In this document: positions 40,031 to 51,600 of the stretch, piece after piece
How positions within the stretch are numbered: the first letter of the stretch is position 1
How the letters are laid out: every line of letters starts with the position of its first letter
Assembly: GCA_040954595.2 (NCBI GenBank)
Contig: CM082593.2
Span: forward strand, 1,364,001 to 1,428,000
Length of the DNA: 64,000 bases
Source: Balanoglossus misakiensis
Taxonomy: Eukaryota; Hemichordata
Direction: 5' to 3'
Translations under genes and position numbers: made by a program
The notes under the pieces: model-generated
The model's input: only the letters and a program-made list of their open reading frames with translations
What the model was told of the DNA's origin: nothing
The model's database searches: none

Positions 40031-43000
40031 AAAAACACAGCATTTCCTACTTTTTTATACAGTAAGAAAATAAATAATTTGCCAACCAGTATTTTAGCTT
40101 CACACAGTTCAGCTTTTGATTCTGTTTTTGTTAGCACAGATTTCCTAAGGAATGGCACATGTTTGTTCAATTGTACAAAAACAAACTCAACAATTTATAA
40201 GGCAATAAACATAAAATGTAATGTATAAAAAAAAAAAATTGCCAATGAGAACAAGTTTTCAATTTGAATATTTCAATCTTGCCAAGAGGATCCGTGTGTG
40301 AATAATCTCATTTTCTAGTGTGTGCCATTTCATAGTCATTTCGCGTTAACATTGTTAGCAGAACCCTCACTTTTTCAGGTGTACATTGTATATAACTGCA
40401 TTGTAAGCTACATGTTTTAACTGCGGTGCCTAAAAATTATTTCCTTGTGTGTGTTTTTTTAAATTTAAATTCTTTTAACTGTTATTTACTATTCTGCATT
40501 GATTTTTCTTAATGCTTGATGTGCAATAATGATTTTACATGAAAAGAACAAACGACCAATAACATGATTAGGGAGTCATACTGAGAATGTGCTGTTGGTG
40601 TCTTGTGCTCTTCGTTTCTGCCATAGATCAGTGGTGTTTTGTGTTTATACTGGTGTACGATTTACTACCTCTAACCACTGAGCCAAACTATTTTCTGTTA
40701 ACATTGAAGATTTGAAGCATAATTATTTGAAAGTTGAAAGCTTGCAACATGAAGAGTCACAGCAGATATCCTAAAAACTGCTTGAAATATATTGTCAGGC
40801 GTGGTAGACATCAAACATTGATCTATGGTCATGTCTGAAAGAGGTCTATGATGATGTGTGTTTCATACATGAACAAAAAGTTTGTTTGCTCTGTGTCACA
40901 TTGGGAATGTTTACAGATTGTTGGTATATCACTTTTGTCTTCAGCATATGAACAAATTAGATCAAAACATGTCAATGTAATGTATGTGTGTGTATACACA
41001 TAATATGTGGACATGTATTATGTACATGTTTATGTGGGCATGCATACATATGTACACAATTTGGGGTTTTGATTTCCTATGTCCTCAACCTATGTTTCGA
41101 GGTACTAATGACAGTGCACTCTGCTGTAGCTAAGAAATATCTCATTTCTCGACCGACTGCTTGGTTGAAAAAATAGCCCCACCTCTCAAGATGGTTCTTC
41201 AAAACACAGTCTCTAGTGACATTTACATAAATATGCATTTCTTTTCCATTTGATGGAAAATTGGTGTATTTTGAAGAAAGTCTTTCTGTTTTTACTTTCC
41301 ATGAAGCAAGAACTTCTGTGCACCTTGATTCCAAATACTTCCAAACATGGGATTGGCTTTGTAGGTCCAAAGCAACCATGTATGTTTGACAGCTGGAGGA
41401 TTAATTCTGGCTCTTTCTATCACCTCAAGTCAAGCCCATACATAACAGTACAAATGTCTGATGTGGTTTTATGGAAAAAAAATTCCATTCAGCAAGGTGA
41501 AATGCAGTGTTCTTGATCATTAACTCTTTAGTGATTTCAGCAAATGATGCAAACATTAAACGTTGATTACATTGGTCAACTGAAAGTGTAATATCTAAAA
41601 GTTTGTTTATTTTCTGTTAATTTTCAATCAGTGACATACATGGGCATTTAATGTTATCTGTTCCAGTTGTTAAAATGTTAAAAAAATCATGTATTTAATA
41701 TTTCTTGATTGCATGTTGTTTAGGGGGAAAAATCACCATGTTGAAAACTTGTCAACTTCTATCTATGCATTTTAATGAGTTTTTATTTTTTTTTAAAGAT
41801 GACATTTTGATTTATTGTGTACATTTCAAATGCACGTTGAAGCTGCGTTTTTTTGCTTATTCACACTACGCCAATCCTGACAACTTTCCATTCATGGAAT
41901 TGATTCTAGCGCAAGCTGATTCTTTACAAATTATGTGACAAATTTCCAAAAGTCGTGTTTGTTTATGTGTGCTCTATGTTACCCGAATAGACAGCATTAT
42001 ATGTTTCATGCATTTGCACTTTGAAGATGTGATTCTCCCTATTCTGGAATGGTTTGGCCCACATGGCAATAAAAACGATTTCCCCAGATTACGTTCAGGG
42101 AAATCCGATATTACTTGAGTTAAATGGGATAAGGTTTTTGTCAAACTTTCTGTATTTCCTGGTTAAAACTTTTTTCAAGTGAATTGTTTATCCAGTCATG
42201 CTTGTGGCATGACAGATTCATAGATGGTAGAATTCCAATATAAAATTTGACCAAGTATACGAGTATTACTAGATAAGAATGTTTTTGTCATGATCATGAC
42301 CTTTTTGTTCTTGGGAAACTCACTTTGTTCATGCAGCCACAAAGTGGTTTGTCATATTATCATCACTTAGTTGAATTGTAAAGCAAGCAGATCATTGTAA
42401 ATAAACATTGTGACCGATCATGACGACAATTTCTGATGTATGTTTAACTATGGCTCTAAAATCAGAAATTTGAAATTCCAAAACAATAGCTTGTGCTTAA
42501 TAGAAATTGTCTGGCTATAAAAATACCATGGAAATACGGAAAGTTTTGTGAATAGAAACTAACTGTTTTTGGTTGTGTTACGTTAAGAGAGCCTTTGAGG
42601 TGACACCCTAGCTCCCTGAACATTTTCAACCCAATGATCATGAATATAAAACGTGGAATTTTCTTTCCTGAAGGGCACAGGATAGATTTTAATTGTTTTG
42701 CTTGTCTTTGTTTTTTAAATTTACATTTTAAAGTTACAAAAACATTTTATTTTCTCAAGAGCTTTAGATTTTCAGTGTTGCGCAATTGTGAAGGGGTCTC
42801 ATCTGTGTGTTGACTTTATATTACATGATCTTGCAATGAGGCCTTTCCTCTTTTCCTTTGATCTTGTGTTAACATGTCATTTGTCTATATTATGTGATTG
42901 ATTTGAAATCACTGAAAAGATTGTGTATAAACTTAAAAAGTATAGTTGTTTTTTTTCTCCCTGAAATAAATTTCATGGGTTGTTTTATAACAATTGTGTT
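40031..43000 (+). other. ZFAND4 3' flank, AT/T-rich, probable 3' UTR part
   Basis: AATAAA occurs at 40204-40209, 174 nt after the stop, and again at 42965-42970. The intervening 2.8 kb is T-rich with no coding potential, so the UTR may be short or very long. Confidence 0.35.
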
Positions 43001-45386
43001 CTTGTTGTTTGTCATTTGTGTATGTTGGTATTTGTAGCAAAACTACAAAAAATCATTTGAGCTTGTTTATATGTATTTCTAACTTTGAGTGTATGTTAAA
43101 AATAGGAAGATAGACTAAGGCTTAAAGGCTATAAGCCAAGGCCACTGGAAAAATTACATAGGGTCTCACCTTCTGTTCTATCATGTGAAAGTCCAAATCA
43201 CAGATCATTTTCCAGGGAAGTCTGTCATAGAAAAAAAATGAGAATTTACTTTTTCATAACTTTACACTTGTGTTGGTTGTTAGAGCTGAAAAAAATCGAT
43301 GTGCACAGCAAACAGTACAAAGTGTAATAGTGTAGTGAACGAGAAGTATATACCACCTTTTCTCAGGTTCTAAAAACAATAGCAACAAGAATTGTTGCAT
43401 TTGTATTCAAGAGGGCGCACATTGATGCAATGAACATTGAAACTCCAGCATTGCGACATCACTTAGAAAACCAGCTATATCATATATAGGGATGATTATT
43501 GTCACACATACCTAGGGATATTTGTTTCAAGCTTTTCAATATTTATTTCGTATGAAGTTTTGAATTTTATTGCCACAACCGCATCTTTCCCGCTATCATG
43601 TACGTGGCGTGCTGACACTCGTCGAGTCGACGTCCATGAGCACATGGAGCAGGTTTTGCCCGGCCAACTTTCAAGTTTCAGACAACTCAAGTTGGCTTTT
43701 CTCACGGGAACACACCTGGTCGTTCATTAAACTAGTACCGCTATTCTTTGTTACGCAAACTGCTATATGGCAAAACTTTTTTCTCATAGTCAAACTCATT
43801 TTCCTAGACTCGACATCAGTCGAATTTATCTCGCATTTTACACGTGGCCAATAAAGTACCCATTAATTTTGGAAATAAACGCCAATTGAATTATCATTTA
43901 TGGCTCAGCATATCTTTAAAAAACGTAAAAATTAAACAAAAACAATCTTCTAAATTTGTCTTTTGAAAACAAGTTACATATTTGCTTACCATGCACACGG
44001 CCTGTGTCAATTTCATAAGCAATGAAATGAACATCTCAAACACGTCTACCGCCGGGGCCGGTAGCTGATGGACACGTCCATTCATCCGTCGGGGAGGTAC
44101 TGTCTTTCTTGCCGCGTCCCCTTGATATCATGATTCTGTATTTGATCTAAAGAGAGATACAATGCCCACACTCCCCCCTTCAGTCATGGTACAGGCTGGA
44201 TGAAGTTCTAGTAGCTTTATGTGTTTGTTACAGACCAATAATGTCGGGACAGGATGACTAGATGTTGGTCTTACCTTCCTTCAAAATGGTCGAACATGGT
44301 CGTGAATAATAATTAGGCGTCCTCTGCGTGCATATATCAACTTTCAAGTTGACCTCATCTTCCATAGGCCCTTTTTCTGGAGATTTTTCCATGAAGTTGG
44401 AAAAGCAAACATCGTCTTCCGTTCAGGAATATTTAACCAAGTTCTCCTGTCCCTGCAACCTAGCTGTTAATCCAGGAGTTTTACATATATAGCAAAAACT
44501 ACATACTCGGTGTCACAGCAGACGACGCGACAAGATCCTCGCACGGGGATGCCCTCATTTAACCCCAAATGACGTAATTGATGTGCGCCCTCTACCATCG
44601 AACTACTTCAAACTTTCGTTTTATGCAAAACATGGGAATATGCTAATATATTCTAAAATTCAGCGGTTTATTTTTCTGGGTTTACTCTGTTGCTTTGATG
44701 AAATTTGTCACTTTCGCTGCAGTCTGACCATGACCTTGTTTGGAATTATAAATATGACATACAGTCACAACTACTTCCTAAACAATTCTTTCTGCTGAAG
44801 ACATACTATGTGGTACTATTGATGGCAATCTGACATGACAACCCCCAATGAAAACAAAATGATGAGAAGTTCTTGTTTGAAGTCAATGATTTATTTGGTC
44901 TGTGTGGACTATTTACAAAGTGTTAATACAGATAAATGTATGAAGTTAGAGAAGACAGACACACTGAAGTACATTTGCCATGACAATGACAATGAAATAA
45001 ATATCTAATCTTACACATTCTACACGCAGGGGTATGTATCATCCTGATTCCTACAAAAGTATAATTCATTATTGAACCGAAAACTATTTCCAAAGTAAGC
45101 CACAAAATCTGATTGGCATTGCAAACTGTATTGCATTTTGGTCACATCTTGACAAAATCAAATCTCCACATAACTTACTTGGCACATGACTGACTGGACT
45201 TGAATCGTAATGATCCTGTATTTAAAGCCAATCACAGCTAGTGATTCTGTATTCATCTGTTGAATACAGAATCACCAGGGAAATCACATGATGTGATAGG
45301 CTAAAAGTGGAGCGCTCAATGTGATCTTGTAATGACTTTGGTTTCAATAAATTCTACTGTTATAAAAGGTAAACTAAGTATGTATG
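43001..45386. other. Intergenic region between ZFAND4 and ENKD1
   Basis: No established gene. Two patches, 43560-43760 and 44040-44600, are less AT-rich than their surroundings. A possible short minus-strand exon at 43990-44085 is discussed as a finding. A foldback hairpin lies at 45227-45301. Confidence 0.4.
45227..45301. repeat. Short nested inverted repeat (hairpin)
   Basis: The core arms GTGATTCTGTATTCA (45241-45255) and TGAATACAGAATCAC (45261-45275) pair perfectly over 15 bp with a 5-nt loop. Outside them GCCAATCACA (45227-45236) and TGTGATAGGC (45292-45301) pair in 9 of 10 positions. It may be a tiny MITE relic or a structured element; it lies downstream of ENKD1. Confidence 0.6.
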
Positions 45387-45392
45387 TTTATT
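45387..45392 (-). terminator. Candidate poly(A) signal of ENKD1
   Basis: TTTATT on the plus strand (AATAAA on the minus strand) lies 326 nt after the ENKD1 stop codon. Confidence 0.35.
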
Positions 45393-45717
45393 CTTGAACT
45401 TGTGCAAATGGAATTTGGTCTACGTGAAAATTTACATCTGTTTGAAAAAAAAATTAACATGAAAAGACCATCACAAGACAAAGACTGCTTTTTTGAAAAG
45501 ATGATTTGAATTTGAAGTTAAAATTTCTTACGAACAGTTTCAATGCCTTGATAAGGTTTTTTTTCACAGCAAGGATAATACCATATCAATCCTTTTTCTT
45601 ATCTTAATTACCCTTCATATGGATCAAGCCATAATAAATGGCAAGGCTCCTCAGCTATATCATCTGAAAATGACAAGACTGAAAATATTCTGAATACAGA
45701 TCTACACATTCATATTG

Positions 45718-47466
45718 CTACTCATCTATCTTTATAAAGACTTTTCGCCTGGAGAAGATTTTGATGGCTTCTTCAACTTCGGAAATACGGCTTTCGACTT
45801 CTGCTCGCTTGTTCCGCGCACGGACAGTGTCTGCTGTTACGGGCAGTCGAGACAGTTCATTTGTTAGATCTCTCTCTTCTGCAAAGGAAAATAAGGTCAA
45901 AATTAATCAGCTTTTCAATAAATAGATTTTTTCTAACTTTTGACATTCCATGACTATCCTACCGTAATTAAAAAAAATTTTTGCACCCATAGGAATAATG
46001 GTCACAAACAACTTACTCTGCCTTAGTACTTCCAACGTATCAAGTCTTTCATTTTCTGGCATCACAGTATGACCAGGAGGTAAATCTGGATCAGGGATAT
46101 TTCTCCTCCTTTCTTCCTCATCTCTCTCCCACTGCTTTTGACGAGATCGTAAACTGCAGCAACGATAAAAAGACAATTATTGTATTTTAAGCAGCTGTTG
46201 TACAATGGGAAAAGTTGACCAATCACAGCAAGGAGATTTCCCAATTGGCCTCGCTTTGGGTTCAAATTCATGATGGCTGCATGGGGGCACTAGACTTATG
46301 AAAAGCCTCAAAAGGGTGTATTTCCTGTGACAAACTTACTAAGAAGGTACTTCTCCTTTCTTGTAAGATTTCTGTGCCTCCATTTTCTTTCTCTTGTATT
46401 CTTCTAGTGCTGCTGCTGAGGGAGACACAAGCGGCTGTGCATACCGCGTTTGTCTGGCGTTCATTGCTATGAAATTGACATTCTCTTTCTTTCCTCTAGC
46501 CTGTCAAAAATATGAACAAAAATCAGGATGTAAGGTCACTCAAGGGTCATGAAAGTGGCCTAGTATTACTAGACTAACTATAAGCAATGGCATTATGACT
46601 ACTCACGTCTGTTGGTGTTGGTGGCCTACTGCCTTTAGGAGAAGGCGGCCTGTTGGCTGGACTGATTGATCTTCCTTGAACACTGACATCTGGTGTGCCT
46701 GGCCTGCTGTGGGCTCTTAGATAATTGGCTGAAGTTGGCTTTGGTGTCGGTGTTGGTTGCTGTCATAAGTAAAAACACACAGTAAATATAAATGTTGGTG
46801 TATGCAATCAAGTCAACTGGCAGAGCCTCTATGGGGAATCAAGCAGGGAATCTGACTTTTGCATAAATTTATGGTATATAAAAATTACCAGATTCAATAC
46901 TTACACTTAAGTGTTCTGCAAGTTTCGAAGGTACTTCTTTATATTTTTCTGATTGAGGTAGAACTCTCACTGGTTCACTACTTCTACGGTTTTCTTCTTC
47001 CTTTCGTCTTCTGTTCTGAGATTGAATCTGTCGTAGCTTCCGTACATTTTCCCTGGCATAGTCTCGTGATTCTGGTCCTGTAAAATGAAAACACAGGAAC
47101 TTTACCCATTTCACAACCATGTGACAACCATGCCTTTCTTGATGCCATTTGACACAAAAATTATGCAACATTATAATGGCTTTGACAAAGAAGCCAATAA
47201 TTCCCACTGGTGTGTATTGTGTCATCTCTATACATCATCTAACAAGTGAAAACATGACCTATATAGACTACAAACAACTCACTTTGTCTGGATGGTGGCC
47301 TGTAGATACCCTGTCCCTCCAGTTGAAGAAGCAAACCAACAGAACCTTTGTGCTTCTCAGCAATAGACTCTGCCTCTGGCCTCACCCTTGGTTTGGGTGC
47401 ACTGTCGTTGGACCAGCCGTGCCTGGCCTGGTGCATGGGATCTGGTGGTATGGGACTTGACAACAT
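45718..47466 (-). CDS. ENKD1: Enkurin domain-containing protein 1 homologue
   Basis: Six coding exons read on the minus strand: 47466-47283, 47077-46905, 46759-46607, 46500-46340, 46153-46017, 45878-45718, with consistent phases, encoding 322 aa (human ENKD1 is 346). ENKD1 is a centrosomal and microtubule-binding protein that acts in ciliogenesis and spindle orientation. The N-terminal SSPIPPDP motif, the LLLQLEGQGIYRP block, the ARENVRKLRQIQ basic helix with SEKYKEVPSKL, the NFIAMNARQ block and the C-terminal enkurin domain (LPPGHTVMPENERLDTLEVL... EAIKIFSRRKVFIKIDE) all follow the order of vertebrate ENKD1. The match to ENKUR itself is weaker. The ATG at 47466 follows a splice acceptor, so at least one 5' UTR exon lies upstream; good donors on the minus strand occur just below 47875 and 48115. 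It is head to head with the C2orf81 homologue. Confidence 0.92.
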
Positions 47467-48657
47467 TGTAACGCTGTCCTTTTTGCAGCTGCTGTAGGAA
47501 GAAAGCCACAATAATTTTCTAAAACCTTTATCAAAAGCTAAAAGCAGAGTTTGCTGCTATTGCACAGTGAACATATTATCAAGTGACTTCTGGCCTATGC
47601 CCAGTAGGTCACCTTGCTTTGATTCATGATATGATATCACAGGGGAAAATGATTGAATTAATTGGAGCATTACACTAATGTTCACTGGATTCCTGATTTA
47701 TCTATTAACAAGAAACACTGATGATTATAAGATAAAATGTATTAACTAACACCATTTCATTACTGAATAATTTATGCCAACTAAATATTGAAATGGACAG
47801 TAACGTCTTTGACTGATCAAAACAATGTAAGTTCCTTTCCCAAACATTCTAACATTGCAACAAAGATCACTTACTCATCTAACCGGATTTTCTTATTAAA
47901 AGAATTCTCGGCCGAATTCCCTCCGAAAACTCCACTCATTTTCTTAAGGACGACGGGCGATGTGTACCTAGTAAATGCGGAGCTTACACCAATACTGACG
48001 TGTGTTGTTCAAGTCGAAACAGGACATGGATGCAAATACGCGTGCAGTTACATGCCGATCGCTTGCCAATATGCCAGTAATTACGTCAGAACTTTGGCTG
48101 CTTACCTGGTTTAGAACTTGACTGGAACCGTAAAATGGGTGTAGCCGTTCAAAGGTAGTGAATAAAAATCTAGAAATCCATTTCAAGCCTTAAAATCTAA
48201 GAAAACGTCAATGTTGTCACCATTTCTCAGCAACGATCTGTGAGATAGTATGAAATATACATCACGTGATAGAAATTCTACCAATGATAACTCATCTACT
48301 ATTGAAGTGAAATTGGGGTCAAAGTCTATCCAATGGCGACTCTTGTTTTGTAAGTGTTTAGAATTTGTGGATGGACGTCATGGCAACAGTGATTGACCAC
48401 CATTTTGTGAAGGCTCGGATCGAAATCTGACTCTACCGGTGTTGATTTGTGTCAATTTCTTGTATATTTCATGGTAGTTCGCTGTAAAAGACAACTGTGT
48501 ACACCGAACGGTAGACGTTCTAGTATCCTGATGTAGTTTGGCCACCCATAAGCTGGAGGTGGTTTGTGTTCCGTCCAGGGATCTTCGTTGTATTTTTGCT
48601 CTTGATTGAAAAATTGAAGTCGGATGTTGTTTTGATGAACTACACTAACATCTAAAC
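47467..48657. promoter_or_regulatory. ENKD1 / C2orf81 bidirectional promoter region
   Basis: The two start codons are 1.19 kb apart in divergent orientation. Minus-strand 5' UTR exons of ENKD1 probably occupy part of 47875-48200. This leaves a compact shared promoter that contains a CCAAT box (48330-48334) and an X-box-like site (48374-48387). No TATA box is seen. Confidence 0.5.
48374..48387 (+). promoter_or_regulatory. X-box-like site between ENKD1 and C2orf81
   Basis: GACGTCATGGCAAC matches 13 of 14 positions of RYYNYYATRRNRAC and carries an intact GGCAAC half-site. It lies 271 bp before the C2orf81 start codon. Confidence 0.4.
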
Positions 48658-51600
48658 ATGTCTCGGGCAACCGTATCGAAATCCCGAGCTGACAAAAACA
48701 AGGCGAAGGATGCCGATCGTGCAGGAACACAGTCAGCATCGGTACCACCGGTTAGCAACGATGTCGTTCCAGGCAGATTTACTGAGGGCGATTGGTAAGT
48801 TGGATCTCCCTTCTTCTGTCTTTGTGTACATGTACGTGTCTACAGATTACGGTTTTACAATGTCGTATCAATCATGTCAATCTCCATATCATGCTCAATA
48901 TATTCCGAGATCTGTATACCATGAATTCATAGGTGTGGCCTACAGTGCGTTACCTGCATTATATATTACCAATATTTGATTTCACTTTTTGCATCATCAC
49001 AGGTCACATCTTCTGGAACGGGAAGATGGAGAAGACTTCATCGTTGACATGGTGGAGGAAATTGTTGATTCTGCTATGACTGTCATTTATAATAATTACA
49101 TTCAGAAGCAGTTATTTCCATATACGATTACACAAGCTAAAGAAGCGATATTGCAAATAATAGAGGTAATTTGTGTGTTGTGGATCTAGCCCATTGAGAA
49201 AAAAATGCAATGTGGAGGATATCTTGCACTATGATGGATCAGTGAGATATATTACATTATAACATATCCTTTTGTAGTATGTGACCAGTAACCATTCCAC
49301 CTTTTCTTTTACTAGTGGCAATTTCTTGCAAGAGATGAAGGAGAAGGCGATGTAACAAATGATGTATCTTGGCAAGAAGAAGAAGGTAAACAACAAAACT
49401 CTTTATCTTGTAGCTATGTAACAGACAAGGAGGAACATTCTCCATATTTGGGGCTATATTGGTTAACCAGCCAATTCATGAGAGCCCTTAAAATATTATG
49501 TAATAATTTATCAGTCTGATGGGGAGCAGACTGCAAAAAAATGTCATACTCAAGAAATATAAAAGAATGGTGACAGTCTATGGTATGGTATTACTTGTTA
49601 TAGTATTCTATCACTTGGATACAATGAAGTGTGGAACAATAAAAAACAAAAGAATTGGACTTCAGAACATTGGTGGCAGTAGTCTATGTTTCTTGTTTCA
49701 ATCCCTACAAAGCTGAAGAAAATACCTGTACCAGTCTGAATTTGTATCTCTTTTTGCTAACAACAGAGCCCATACCAGCCGTGACTGATTCCTGGGCCCA
49801 AGGGTCAGTGCCAAGGTCTCAGATTCCAGTGCGAACACCAACGCCGTCCGAACACGACACCGAAGTCACGTCTATCAGCAATCTGTCGAGACCAGGCACC
49901 GTCACAGAGGATGACCTGACTACATTCAACGAGACGTCAGCCGATGAAGTGCAGCCTGAAGAAATGGCCAAACCACAGGTTGAAACCATCCATGAAGAAC
50001 AAGCGGTGACACCGTCTGTACATCCTGAGGAAGAACAACAAGTTGAAGAAGAGAAGGCCGAGGAAGTCACAACACAAGTACCAATTCAACCTGAACCTGT
50101 GAGTACTTTGTTTGTAAGATACAGTGGAGTGTGATAATGTGTCAATTTTTGCAACACACAAATTTTTTGATACTTGATGTATAACACCACTTACATTGTG
50201 AAAATTGGAAAAGTGCATTTTTGAAACTTGCAGCAAAGTTTATTTACAGACTGGTGAATGAGTAAGATTGTGAGAGACAAGTTTTCCAAAAATCTCTGAC
50301 TTGCAAATTTATAACTGGTTTCTATTTTGTGGCATTTTTTTTGCAGCCAAAAGAGGGAAAGAAGAAAAAGAAATACAAGTACAAACCATATCGTGGACCA
50401 GTCAAATCAGCTGGTTTGAAAATGATGACACAAACTATTGAGGAGACTGAGAGGGCGATGTTGGAAGCAGAATTCATGGCCCAGTTTCAGCAAATGGAAA
50501 GGGAAGAATCAACAGAACCTTATGAACTCCTACAGATGCCATCGTCATGTCATTCAATACTAAAGGTAAACAATATGATGTGATGTATAGTCTAGCTGTT
50601 CACCTCTAGTTTGGTTCTGATATATGCACAGAGCTCTCATCCACATCCACACATTGTCATATTTTGTGAATACGATTGACACATCAAACTTCTGATGATG
50701 AAGAAATATGGAAAGCCACAGCTGTCTTAAGTCCATTGTTACCATTATATGATGCCCATACATCATTATACGACGCTCATACATCTTTATACAATGTGTA
50801 TACATCATTATACGCTGCTTGTGCAACGTTATACGATGTAAATACATCATTATACATTGCCCATACATCATTATACGACGCTCATACATCTTTATACAAT
50901 GTGCATACATCACTATACGCTGCTTGTGCATCGTTATACGCTGTGAATACACCATTATACATTGCCCATACATCATTATACGACGCTCATACATCTTTAT
51001 ACAATGTGCATACATCATTATACGCTGCTTGTGCATCGTTATACGCTGTGAATACATCATTATACATTGCCCATACATCATTATACGCTGCCCATACATC
51101 TTTATACAATGTGTATACAGCATTATACGCTGTGCATACATCATTATACGCTGTGCCTACATCATTATACGCTGTGCCTACATCATTATACGTCGCTCAT
51201 TCACCATGATACTATGCCCGTTCAACATACGGTGCGCGTTTGGCTTTATACTATGCAGACATGTCATTATGATATGCTATGCCTAACCGCAATTCCGTCA
51301 AAGAGGGCGCACTTTTCGGGTTTTTCTTTCTTTATTCTCCTGTCAATCTTCGGCCAACTAGATCTCTGAAACTACTGCAGGTACACTTCTCAAACTTGCA
51401 ACAGTGGTCAAGGTCAATGAGTAGATGTGCAGTGGCTTGTGAATATTTAATTAGTCACGTGACCTGGCGGCCTTATTGGATTTCGTGAAAAAATGCAAAT
51501 CTCAGATCTCAGAAACTACAAGTCAGATCGACTTCAAATTTGGCATGCAGGTAGACTACCTTTTGTCCATCATTTTTGTAATTGGAAATTATGCTGTCAA

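Noticed and set aside
50749-51210. Regular repeats resembling a CRISPR array
   Set aside because: The units are directly adjacent with no unique spacers, and the genome is eukaryotic.
50676-51286. Long open frames of 155-194 codons on both strands across 50560-51286
   Set aside because: They are by-products of a 21-bp tandem repeat, whose length is a multiple of three, so stops are absent in several frames at once.
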